A stretch of DNA of 64,000 bases from an uncultured Flavobacteriaceae bacterium (lineage in GTDB: Bacteria > Bacteroidota > Bacteroidia > Flavobacteriales > Flavobacteriaceae): assembly GCA_947504035.1 (NCBI GenBank), contig CANNGA010000017.1:1-64000 (forward strand). The letters run 5' to 3'. Below are positions 45,060-53,225 of the stretch, one piece after another (the stretch's first letter is position 1; each line of letters starts with the position of its first letter). Below the pieces are notes generated by a model, which was given only the letters and a program-made list of their open reading frames with translations, had not been told where the DNA came from and ran no database searches. The position numbers and the translations under genes were made by a program.

Positions 45060-45611
45060 TTAGTTGCTATTAATACGTTCTTTTAGAGTTTTCATACATC
45101 TGGATTTTGTGCTCTTCACAACGTTTTCACTCGTATATGACGTTGTTGCTACAATTTCCTTTATCGTGAAGCCGCGATAGTAAAATAGGGATAATAAGGC
45201 TTTACATTGCGCACCTAATAAAGCGAAATGCTCACGTAATAACTTTTGTTCTTCAGAAAGCACATCAGTGGTTAGGGATAGGTCTTCTAAAATAGAGTCT
45301 GTTTCATTTAAAAAGTCATGTTGGGTTAAACTTATGGTTTTAGTTGTCTTTTTCAGCCGGTCAAAAATTAAATGTTTGCCTATACTAAACAAATAGGTAG
45401 ACACACTGCTGGTAAGCGTTTTCAGTTTACCACTTCTAACATTATTATAAAAAATGATATAAGCATCTTGGTAGATGTCAATCACGTCTTCATATTCAAG
45501 ACTGTAGCGTTTTGCGAAATTTATAAAACGTTCACGATTCTCTTCATAAATCGTTTTAAAAAGGCGCTCATCGCCCTGTCTAAGGCTTTCTAAAGATATC
45601 TGTTGTATCAT
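45060..45611 (-). CDS. ECF-type RNA polymerase sigma factor
   Basis: The 183-residue protein has sigma region 2 (RFINFAKRYSLEYEDVIDIYQDAYIIFYNNV) and region 4 (CKALLSLFYYRGFTIKEIVATTSYTSENVVKSTKSRC), with the helix-turn-helix at the end. There is no region 1 or 3, as in extracytoplasmic-function sigma factors. The start MIQQISLESLRQGDERLFK is the family form. It heads the sigma/anti-sigma pair and is divergent from the 114-residue gene. An inverted TGTTAACCTT motif lies just upstream. Confidence 0.94.
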   Translation of the reverse strand: MIQQISLESLRQGDERLFKTIYEENRERFINFAKRYSLEYEDVIDIYQDAYIIFYNNVRSGKLKTLTSSVSTYLFSIGKHLIFDRLKKTTKTISLTQHDFLNETDSILEDLSLTTDVLSEEQKLLREHFALLGAQCKALLSLFYYRGFTIKEIVATTSYTSENVVKSTKSRCMKTLKERINSN

Positions 45612-45630
45612 TTAATGCAATTCTACATAG

Positions 45631-45697
45631 AAGGTTAACAAGATGTTACAACGAATTTAACTTTTTTTAGGGAATTATGTTTTAAAGTGTTAACCTT
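45631..45697. promoter_or_regulatory. Inverted pair of TGTTAACCTT motifs between sigma and a divergent gene
   Basis: TAGAAGGTTAACA (45628-45640) and TGTTAACCTTTCTA (45688-45701) are inverted copies about 47 bases apart in the 132-base region between the two divergent genes. They could be promoter elements in both directions, or operator sites. For the sigma gene the motif is close to the ATG, so a role as a -35 element there would need a very short or absent leader. Confidence 0.45.
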
Positions 45698-45743
45698 TCT
45701 AAAACACAATCTATAAAGTCATGATAACCATAAAAACAATATC

Positions 45744-46088
45744 ATGGCAATACAAAATTTTCCAATTAATTATTACAAGACCTCGGTGGGGTTTAAAGGC
45801 TCGGCAACATTGAGTGGTATACATATTCAAATCCAAGGTTATATTACCTGTTATGGTAAAGACCACCGTTTTATCATGTATTTTTTACATCCAGATAGCC
45901 CTGTTCCAGCACCAATTTATAACCCTAAGACTAAAGCGGGCGCCATCTTTCTTCCATTTAAAGAGATGCCTGTTTACTTAGATATCGTTAGAAACGAAAA
46001 ACCCATTTATGCTTATCTCAATTCGGATAAACCAGAATGGAATAGTATTAAAACGGCAAACGAACCTGTAGGGGAAGAAGAGCATTAA
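45744..46088 (+). CDS. Small unknown protein of the CHAT/sigma locus (114 aa)
   Basis: I do not recognise this protein. It has no signal peptide or membrane helix. The sequence is strand-rich, with two notable stretches, GFKGSATLSGIHIQIQGYIT and GKDHRFIMYFLHPDSPVPAP, and an acidic C-terminus (EPVGEEEH). It is divergent from the sigma gene and carries the same upstream motif. The fold may be a small beta barrel. It might be a substrate or effector of the system, but nothing in the sequence proves it. Confidence 0.75.
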   Translation: MAIQNFPINYYKTSVGFKGSATLSGIHIQIQGYITCYGKDHRFIMYFLHPDSPVPAPIYNPKTKAGAIFLPFKEMPVYLDIVRNEKPIYAYLNSDKPEWNSIKTANEPVGEEEH

Positions 46089-46189
46089 AAGGAATCTAAA
46101 CCTTATAAAGCAAGCTGCTTTTATAGACCTCTTTTTTGAAGAGCTATACCTGTAGCATTAAAATTAATCCTAATTAAATATTTATAACT

Positions 46190-46762
46190 ATGAAACGTAT
46201 AAAATTCGTAAAGTATATTCTAATTCTTGTAATTATGAGCCTTACATATTCGTGCTCACCAGAAGACGGCGCACCAGGAGAAACAGGTGAACAAGGTGTG
46301 CCAGGAGCACAAGGGGAGCCCGGTCTACAGGGCATTTCAGGAACAGATGGCGCTCCAGGTGCGCCAGGAACAGACGGCAATGCTAATGTTGTAATGAAAC
46401 GTGTTGAAGATTTTGTTTGGGAGGAAGGGTCGTATTTAGGAGTCCCTGCCGGTGTTATTGAAATTGAAGATCCAGAACTCACCCAAAGTGTTATAGATCG
46501 GGCTCTGGTTTTTGTCGATTTTCAATTGTTTGGCAGAGAAATATGGTATCCTATGCTTTATAATTGGACAAATAATGCAGATGACGAACAAATTATAACC
46601 TACACTTATGAACAGGGAAAAATAACAATTTATGCTTTTAGAACTTTAGAACCTATTAGAGCTGGGTTTTCTAAGTTACGCTATATTGTGATTACAGCAT
46701 CTGACACAGAAGGTCTAACCGAAAAAGCGTTTAACCGTCAACCCTACGATGTACAACTCTAA
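46190..46762 (+). CDS. Lipoprotein with collagen-like repeats (190 aa)
   Basis: The signal peptide ends in a lipobox (LTYSCSP). Residues about 25-65 are Gly-X-Y triplets of the collagen type (GAPGETGEQGVPGAQGEPG and later), about fourteen triplets, with no hydroxyproline needed in bacteria. The rest (about 66-190) is a strand-rich globular domain with Trp and Tyr residues. Collagen-like stretches in bacterial lipoproteins usually form trimeric stalks. The gene follows the 114-residue gene after about 100 bases that contain a hairpin (near 46104-46123). Confidence 0.85.
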   Translation: MKRIKFVKYILILVIMSLTYSCSPEDGAPGETGEQGVPGAQGEPGLQGISGTDGAPGAPGTDGNANVVMKRVEDFVWEEGSYLGVPAGVIEIEDPELTQSVIDRALVFVDFQLFGREIWYPMLYNWTNNADDEQIITYTYEQGKITIYAFRTLEPIRAGFSKLRYIVITASDTEGLTEKAFNRQPYDVQL

Positions 46763-47016
46763 CCCTTGATGGCACAAACTAATTTATACCACTCGTAATT
46801 TGAGTTTACGGGTTTAAAATGTGTTTTTAAAATTCAAGATCAACATAAAGATGAAAGAGAATCAAGGGCTGCTTCGCTGTTCTGCATCCTTCATCAGTTT
46901 ACCGTTCTTAATTCATCATACAAATGGGTTTAAGTAATGTGAGAGAGGCTGTCACAACCTTTCCTGCACGTTTTACAATACTATTAAGCTATTCATTAAT
47001 TCTAAATTAAATTATC

Positions 47017-49065
47017 ATGAAAAATCTAACAGACAAACAACTTTTATTAGCGCGACAAGAGTTTAAAAACTACTTGGTTCACAAAGGCGCAAAACTTTCA
47101 AAACTTAAGATTAAAACAGATTTAAAACTCTATCAAAATAAGTTAAATACTAGCTTTGAAGCTTTAGGCTGTATAGGTTATAACAGTACCTATAGAGAGT
47201 TAACAGCTACGATTCAAATAAAAAAGGCATTTGGTTACTTGGGGGAATTGTGCCGAAAAGGATCTTATGAGTATGTGCGGTTTTATATAGATTATAAAAA
47301 AGGCCAAGGCTGGGAAGATTTGGGGTATGCAGGCGTGAATGTACATGATATTCCAAATGCAGAAGATTGTGATGGGGCACTAAAAAAGCCTATCGATTAT
47401 GTGGTACGTTTGCCTTTTACCCCTAAAATAGAGTATTGTTCGGTTGAGAATTTACCAAGAATTAAAGCTATACTCTTATGGAACGCGGTACCAGAAGCAG
47501 AAGATTATAACTTAGAAGCAGGCAGTTATACCTGGGGCGATGTTAAAGAAGCTGATATACAACTAGAACCTTTTATTTTTAAACTGCCAGATTTTGAAAT
47601 TCCAGAACTCGCTAACGTATTAGATGACTTGATTCTAAACCCCAACCTTTCTTTGAACGGCCTTTTCGAGGCGGCTCCTAACCCATTAGCACTTAAAAGC
47701 ACGTTTAATACTTTGGTGAAAAAGGAACATTTTAGTTTTTCTCAATTGGCGTCGTGTTATAAAAAAGTAGAGGTTGAACCACACCGTTTTGGTTTTCAAA
47801 TGCTATCTAAGTTAGAACAATCGAGTACCTTATCTGCTTATAACACACTTCATACCATTTTTAAAGCCAATACCTTAGATCTAGACCAAAGTTTGGTGGC
47901 TTTAAGTGCATTAAAGTGTGATACCACATACGAAGAGTTGCTATGTGTAGGGGCCGATTATGACAACGATGCTTTAGTGGCAACACTTAAAATTAAGCGG
48001 CCTAATGGTTACAGTGGTAATTTATGCAGTAGTGGCAGTAAAGAATATGTGTCTTTTTGGTTACAAACCGAGAACTGCGAATGGATTCATGCAGGAACAA
48101 CCTCTATTCGAGTTCATGATATCACTAAAATGTCTAAAGACGGCTTGTACTATTCTGTAGTGCTCCCTTATAATTTAGATGCATTTAAAGCCAACTGTAA
48201 AACACCTCAAGTCCTTAAAATAAAAGCCGTACTGTCTTGGAATACGCCACCAGAAGGAATGAGCTGTTCGCGTTGGGGCAATACAATAGAATCGTATATA
48301 CAGATCGCGCCGTATAAATGGAATGGTAAATTACCACAACTTACAGAGATAGGTGGGGTTGCCATTAGTGAGATAAAACCCAATGGCCTTACTGTATTTG
48401 AAGCTAAAATAGGAGATGCAAATACAATAGCATTAGAAGATAGTGCCTTTCAGGGACGCATTGTGGTCAAAGGAATAGTTACACCATTTGTAGGACAGAA
48501 GTATCGTGTAAAAGTTACGAATGAAGCTACGGGTGTGTCCTTTTATGTCACCGATTCCTTTTATGTGAAGGGCACAGGGGTCACTAAACTACAGAAACCT
48601 GTTGGTGATGTGTATACCTATATGGCACATGAAAAAGTACTCGCTATTTTTTCACCGCGAACAGATGCACTATTAAGTATAAGCATAGAAAATGTAACCA
48701 CAGGGCTTAATTCTAACAGTCACCGCATACAAATGGACAGCACACCTCCAAAATTAGAGCTCGCTATCGATGATGGTGGAAACTGTACCCATTACAAAAA
48801 AGGGGGAATAATAACGGGAACATACAGTGTACAAGAAGTGCATTTAAGCAGATTTGTATTGGGCACAACGGTAACGGATACGCCTTCTGAAATTAAGAGT
48901 TCAGATGCAGGAGATCCTACTTCTGGGCATTTTTCTATAGTAAGTTCTAAAGATTTGAACTGTGGAAAAATTACACTTAGAGCCTACCCAAGAACTGTTG
49001 TAAATAGCATACGAATGCATTCTGGAACAGGAGCAGAACGTATTGTGTGCTTGGCAGATGCCTAA
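47017..49065 (+). CDS. 682-residue protein with a duplicated unknown domain
   Basis: No known family was recognised and there is no signal peptide, so it may be cytoplasmic. Residues about 50-188 and 302-436 are two copies of one domain. Both share GYxGxLCxxGSxEYVxF, then a Gly and VHDI, then IKAxLxWNxxPE near the end; the copies are clearly related but diverged. A third region (about 440-682) is Ig-like in part, with a Cys near residue 587 (GNCTHYKKGG). It ends the plus-strand run of the locus and has an AACCTT motif at 46956-46961. It might be a target or partner of the CHAT protease. Confidence 0.78.
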   Translation: MKNLTDKQLLLARQEFKNYLVHKGAKLSKLKIKTDLKLYQNKLNTSFEALGCIGYNSTYRELTATIQIKKAFGYLGELCRKGSYEYVRFYIDYKKGQGWEDLGYAGVNVHDIPNAEDCDGALKKPIDYVVRLPFTPKIEYCSVENLPRIKAILLWNAVPEAEDYNLEAGSYTWGDVKEADIQLEPFIFKLPDFEIPELANVLDDLILNPNLSLNGLFEAAPNPLALKSTFNTLVKKEHFSFSQLASCYKKVEVEPHRFGFQMLSKLEQSSTLSAYNTLHTIFKANTLDLDQSLVALSALKCDTTYEELLCVGADYDNDALVATLKIKRPNGYSGNLCSSGSKEYVSFWLQTENCEWIHAGTTSIRVHDITKMSKDGLYYSVVLPYNLDAFKANCKTPQVLKIKAVLSWNTPPEGMSCSRWGNTIESYIQIAPYKWNGKLPQLTEIGGVAISEIKPNGLTVFEAKIGDANTIALEDSAFQGRIVVKGIVTPFVGQKYRVKVTNEATGVSFYVTDSFYVKGTGVTKLQKPVGDVYTYMAHEKVLAIFSPRTDALLSISIENVTTGLNSNSHRIQMDSTPPKLELAIDDGGNCTHYKKGGIITGTYSVQEVHLSRFVLGTTVTDTPSEIKSSDAGDPTSGHFSIVSSKDLNCGKITLRAYPRTVVNSIRMHSGTGAERIVCLADA

Positions 49066-49184
49066 TGCCGGTTCTAAAATTCTATGTTTTATTATGCTAT
49101 GCCTTAGGCTAGTAAAACATGAAGTTTAAAGGTGTAGCAACGATTTCATATTAAAAGGCCTGCTTTTAAGCAGGTGTATCTTGT

Positions 49185-49227
49185 AAAAGCAGCTGTTTAT
49201 AGACATTATGAACAGTTGCTTTTTTTG
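49185..49227 (+). terminator. Terminator after the 682-residue protein gene
   Basis: AAAAGCAGCTGTT and AACAGTTGCTTTT pair with one G-U over a 13-base loop, followed by a T-run. A smaller CCTGCTT/AAGCAGG hairpin lies just before it. Confidence 0.85.
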
Positions 49228-49236
49228 TAGCGTATA

Positions 49237-49545
49237 CTACATAAGGCTACAGTCTACGGCATCTGCTATAATGTGAATGATCAAACCTAAGCCTACAATT
49301 CTAGATGTTTTAGGAATACAAAAGAAGATGTAAAACAGTATGGCAAAATAAGAGTGTAGGGGGTGATAGCCAATGCTACAACGGTTTGGATCGAAAATAG
49401 GAGTTGCTAATAAGTGGTCTAAATCTATTAAAAAACCGGCGAGCATGATAAGGTAAGCCTTTTTCCATTTGGACTTAAAAAACAATAAAGCAACCAATAG
49501 TGGTAGTAAAATATGGCAGCCGTAATGGGCAAGGTTTTGTAGCAT
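49237..49545 (-). CDS. DUF6122-type membrane protein
   Basis: The 102-residue protein has three to four hydrophobic helices and the motif DLDHLLATP with HPLHSY and IIHIIADAVDC downstream. These His/Asp positions recall YdjM-like membrane metal-dependent hydrolases. I know the family as DUF6122; its function is not established. The start lies at the stop of the WbqC gene upstream, so the two share a transcript. Confidence 0.82.
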   Translation of the reverse strand: MLQNLAHYGCHILLPLLVALLFFKSKWKKAYLIMLAGFLIDLDHLLATPIFDPNRCSIGYHPLHSYFAILFYIFFCIPKTSRIVGLGLIIHIIADAVDCSLM

Positions 49546-50168
49546 TATAATGCTGTTAAAGATTGATTTTCGAGATAGTTTAGCGCGTTGGGCCCTTCGT
49601 TAAAGAGTAAATCTAAGATGCTAAGGTTCTCAATATAGCCATGTTTTGAGGAAAACACCTGTGTGTAAGGTGTGAAATGCTGTTTCATTGGAGATTTAGC
49701 ATTGACAAGACCCCGCAAATCGACGGCATTGGTGATCTGTTTTTCAAAAGTTGTTGTTGTTGTAATATGAGGTGCTAACTGCAAACAATCGCAAATCACC
49801 TCAAAACATTTTAGATTAAAATCTAGTAATAGCTCTACCTTTTCAAAAAATAATGGTTTTAGTTCGTCCTCGTAAAACTCAAAAAAAGGCGAGGTTCTGT
49901 ATGCCGATTCTAAGGATTTCCAGTGCTGTAATTGCCAATGTTCTTCATGAAACACAGAAACAGCGCTATAAGGTTTTCTGTTTTTTTGAGAATAGACTAC
50001 AGGAACATTTAGTAACAAAGGCCCATTAGCACCATAGATATAACTGCGATTGCGATAGGTTTGTTTTACAAAATTATCACAGACCTCAAAGGTAATTGTG
50101 TCTGCTTTTGCTATAGCCACAAAATGAGCTATAGAGGGAAAATATGTGGGATGTAAAAGTATAGACAA
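49545..50168 (-). CDS. WbqC-family protein
   Basis: The 207-residue protein has the WbqC N-terminus (LLHPTYFPSIAHFVAIAKAD) and the segment KQTYRNRSYIYGANGPLLLNVPV. WbqC members occur in polysaccharide (O-antigen) loci and are thought to act in sugar modification, though no reaction is proved. It sits directly after signal peptidase I (10-base gap) and before the DUF6122 gene, as in many flavobacteria. Confidence 0.88.
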   Translation of the reverse strand: MSILLHPTYFPSIAHFVAIAKADTITFEVCDNFVKQTYRNRSYIYGANGPLLLNVPVVYSQKNRKPYSAVSVFHEEHWQLQHWKSLESAYRTSPFFEFYEDELKPLFFEKVELLLDFNLKCFEVICDCLQLAPHITTTTTFEKQITNAVDLRGLVNAKSPMKQHFTPYTQVFSSKHGYIENLSILDLLFNEGPNALNYLENQSLTAL

Positions 50169-50178
50169 AGGACTTTTA

Positions 50179-51765
50179 TTAGAGTGCTTTCGCTTTCTTG
50201 CTTTTACGCCATTTATTAAACCCTACCCAAGCAGCTACTAATATTAGAAATGGAATAATAAAAGAGGTTGCCTTACCTGTACCATGAACAGTTGTAAAGA
50301 AACGTTCCCATCTTGGTTTTAGGCCATTCCAGCTCATCCAAATAAATACAGGTTTACCTAAAACGTGATCGTAAGGCACAAGACCCCATGCTCTGGCATC
50401 GATAGAATTATGACGGTTATCTCCCATCATCCAATAATAGTCCTGTTTAAAGGTGTAGCTAGTAGCGACTTCGCCGTTTATTAAAATTTGGTTGCCATTA
50501 ACGCTTAAAGTATTGTCTTCGTATTCGCTAATCGCACGTTTGTAAAGCGGTAAAACATCAAGATCTAAAGCTATTGTAGCGCCTTTTTTTGGTAAATAGA
50601 GGGGGCCAAAAAAATCAACATTCCAATTGTAATTAGGATCGTGAGGAAATATATTAGGATCTCTTTCTCCTTTAATTTGTTTGTTAATTTTTATGTTAGC
50701 AACGTTAGGATTGTTTTTAAATTTTTCGACAGCTTCATCAGAGACTGCTGGTAAATAATAACTAGAGATTTGTCGGTCTATAGGGTAGGCACCATCGGTG
50801 ATGTCGTATCTAGAGGCTAAAAATGCTGGATCGAATTGGTGTGTTTTTGGCTTTACATAGTAGCTAAATTGTAGTTTAGCACGGTCTGGTAATTCGTTTT
50901 TCTTACCATTAATATAAACATAACCATTACGTACTTCTAGGGTGTCTCCAGGAAGCCCTACACAACGTTTTACTAGGTTTGTTTTTTTATCTATAGGCTT
51001 GTAATAATTGCGGTCTGGATGAAAATCATTCATGTCTAGAAGGGTATCTGCAGGTTGATTAAATACTACAATTTCGTTACGTTTAATTTTTTCAAAACCC
51101 GGCAAGCGTAAATATGGTAATTGTAATTTGTTAATCCATGATGTTTTGCGAGTGTTGTAATCGTCATTAAAGGCATACGACTTTATTTTTAAGCCAGGGA
51201 TGGTATCGTGTACCATAGGAGCTGCTATGGTAGACATAGGCACTCTAGCGCCATAATGAAACTTACTAACAAACAAGAAATCACCTACCAATAACGATTT
51301 TTCCAAAGAGGAAGAAGGGATGGTAAAGGGCTGCATGAAATAGGTATGCACTATAGTTGCAGCAACAATAGCAAAAAGAATAGAGCTTGTCCATTCTCCA
51401 GATGAAGATTTAGGCTGAAGACTTCTGTTTTCAATATACTTTACATCTGCAGCATAGTTGAGGTAATAGTTGTAAAACCCTAAAGAAATGATCGCAAAAA
51501 CGGTGTCATTAGGACTGTTTTTGCCAAAACTTCTAGCGGTTTCTACCCAAACCACTATAAACATGATGATGTTGACTACAGGTAAAAATAATAAAATAAC
51601 CCACCATAGCGGACGGTTTATTATTTTCATTAAAATGACAGCATTATAAACAGGTACAAACGCTTGCCAAGCTTTCTGTCCTGCTTTTTCATAAAGTTTC
51701 CAAGTGCCTAAGCCGTGTATTACTTGAATTATTAATAAAAATATAAGCCATTCTGTCCAAGTCAT
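50179..51765 (-). CDS. lepB: Signal peptidase I with an N-terminal membrane domain
   Basis: The 528-residue protein is longer than typical SPase I. Residues about 1-125 are an extra membrane domain (DUF5684-like) with IINRPLWWVILLFLPVVNIIMF. The protease part has the Ser nucleophile in PSSSLEKSLLVGDFLF, the general-base Lys in LVKRCVGLPGDTLEVRNGYVYING, and box E (YYWMMGDNRHNSIDARAWG). A helix at the C-terminus (about 505-522) holds another anchor. The enzyme removes signal peptides from exported proteins. The extended form is usual in Bacteroidota. Confidence 0.96.
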   Translation of the reverse strand: MTWTEWLIFLLIIQVIHGLGTWKLYEKAGQKAWQAFVPVYNAVILMKIINRPLWWVILLFLPVVNIIMFIVVWVETARSFGKNSPNDTVFAIISLGFYNYYLNYAADVKYIENRSLQPKSSSGEWTSSILFAIVAATIVHTYFMQPFTIPSSSLEKSLLVGDFLFVSKFHYGARVPMSTIAAPMVHDTIPGLKIKSYAFNDDYNTRKTSWINKLQLPYLRLPGFEKIKRNEIVVFNQPADTLLDMNDFHPDRNYYKPIDKKTNLVKRCVGLPGDTLEVRNGYVYINGKKNELPDRAKLQFSYYVKPKTHQFDPAFLASRYDITDGAYPIDRQISSYYLPAVSDEAVEKFKNNPNVANIKINKQIKGERDPNIFPHDPNYNWNVDFFGPLYLPKKGATIALDLDVLPLYKRAISEYEDNTLSVNGNQILINGEVATSYTFKQDYYWMMGDNRHNSIDARAWGLVPYDHVLGKPVFIWMSWNGLKPRWERFFTTVHGTGKATSFIIPFLILVAAWVGFNKWRKSKKAKAL

Positions 51766-51829
51766 AATCTTAAAATTTAATATGCTATTTGTAACTTAAA
51801 GGATTAGTGTGTTACAAGTTGCGTAGCGA

Positions 51830-52537
51830 TTAACCAATATTTAACACATCGTTCATAGTGAACACACCTGTTTTTCCAGAGGCTAACCACTCTGCTGCAA
51901 TAACAGCACCTAGTGCAAAGCCTTGTCTATTGTGCGCGGTGTGTTTAATGTGAATCGTGTCTACTTCGCTTTCGTAATCTACAGTATGTGTGCCAGGAAC
52001 ATCCTCAATACGTTTTGCAACAATTGGAATTGCGTTGTCTTGCGCTTTATCAAGTTCCCAAGCGTTATAATTAGTATGATTTGTGATAACATCTTCTGCT
52101 AAAGAAATGGCTGTTCCACTAGGTGCATCTAGCTTTTTAGTGTGGTGTATTTCTTCCATGCTAACCTTGTATTGGTTGAGATTGCTCATCATTTTAGCCA
52201 ATACTTTGTTGAGCTCAAAAAAGATGTTTACACCTAAACTAAAATTAGACGCGTATATAAAAGCACCTTTCTTTTCTTTACACAATGCCACGGCATTATC
52301 ATAATTGTCTAACCAACCTGTGGTGCCAGAAACTACAGGAATGTTGTTATTTATACAATTCGTGATGTTAGAGTAAGCGACAGCAGGCAGACTAAAATCT
52401 ATAGCAACGTCTGCTTTTGTAATGTCATAGTCAACATCATCTTTATCTATTGTAAGTACGACGTTGTGTCCGCGTTTAAGGGCTATTTGTTCAATAGTTT
52501 TTCCCATTCTACCGTATCCTAATAGTGCTATGTTCAT
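51830..52537 (-). CDS. dapB: 4-hydroxy-tetrahydrodipicolinate reductase
   Basis: The 235-residue enzyme reduces the dihydrodipicolinate precursor with NAD(P)H on the way to lysine and diaminopimelate. The Rossmann loop GYGRMGKTIEQIA is at the start. The catalytic segment is EIHHTKKLDAPSGTA with the conserved His-His and Lys. Length is close to family size. It is transcribed with lepB on the minus strand. Confidence 0.97.
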   Translation of the reverse strand: MNIALLGYGRMGKTIEQIALKRGHNVVLTIDKDDVDYDITKADVAIDFSLPAVAYSNITNCINNNIPVVSGTTGWLDNYDNAVALCKEKKGAFIYASNFSLGVNIFFELNKVLAKMMSNLNQYKVSMEEIHHTKKLDAPSGTAISLAEDVITNHTNYNAWELDKAQDNAIPIVAKRIEDVPGTHTVDYESEVDTIHIKHTAHNRQGFALGAVIAAEWLASGKTGVFTMNDVLNIG

Positions 52538-52607
52538 CTTGTAATGTGTAAATGTATTTTGGTAATGTTCTCTTTTTTGTTAGCGCGCAAGCGTTATAAG
52601 AGGTGCA

Positions 52608-53225
52608 TTAGAATTTATAATTTAAAGTTAACCCAGCATTACCGCTTCTCTCTATACTGTTAAACTTGTAATGCGGCGCTAAGGTAAGGTTTTCATCGAT
52701 ATTATATTGCAATAAATGTGCATCTACATTGGCATCTAAAATATTAAGCGCATAAATACCTATTGTAACCAAGAGTGCTACTTCTGTATTTCTTCGTGTG
52801 AGGCGCTGTGCACGTACCAAACCATCATTGGAAACCCTAGGCGTTTCTAAAAGATTTCCTTCCGCATCTCGAAAAAACTCATCATTTCTAAAACCTGCGA
52901 GTCTGCTTTTAAAAGCGTCACGAAATCTATTATGTTCTCTGTTGCTTGTAAAGTAAAAATAAAGACTTGTTCCTAATGCACCATATACAATAGGGATTTT
53001 CCAATATCTTTTATTGTAAGCTTGCCCTAAACCAGGTAATATAGCCGAGAAAAAAGTGGCTTTTGCAGGTCTTAAAGGGTCAAATACTGGCGCTTTTTTA
53101 ACAACGCTATCCGTGATTTTTAATGTGGCTTGAGCTGGGGTTTTAGAGGTTTCATCTTGTTGTGATTGACAAGTGAAATAACAAAACACAGCAACGACTA
53201 GCGTTATAACATGTTTATTCGGCAC
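52608..53225 (-). CDS. DUF5683-family protein
   Basis: The 205-residue protein has a signal peptide (HVITLVVAVFCYFTCQS) and the DUF5683 core: PLRPAKATFFSAILPGLGQAYNKRYWKIPIVYG. Two hydrophobic segments follow. DUF5683 proteins are linked to parA-parB loci in Bacteroidota and are of unknown function, probably in the envelope. The start overlaps the stop of parB by 11 bases, which supports co-transcription. Confidence 0.9.
   Translation of the reverse strand: MPNKHVITLVVAVFCYFTCQSQQDETSKTPAQATLKITDSVVKKAPVFDPLRPAKATFFSAILPGLGQAYNKRYWKIPIVYGALGTSLYFYFTSNREHNRFRDAFKSRLAGFRNDEFFRDAEGNLLETPRVSNDGLVRAQRLTRRNTEVALLVTIGIYALNILDANVDAHLLQYNIDENLTLAPHYKFNSIERSGNAGLTLNYKF

Noticed and set aside
46099-46123. 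A further AACCTT motif before the collagen-like lipoprotein gene
   Set aside because: It overlaps a hairpin (TATAAAGCA/TGCTTTTATA) that looks like the terminator of the preceding gene, so it was not counted with the other motifs.
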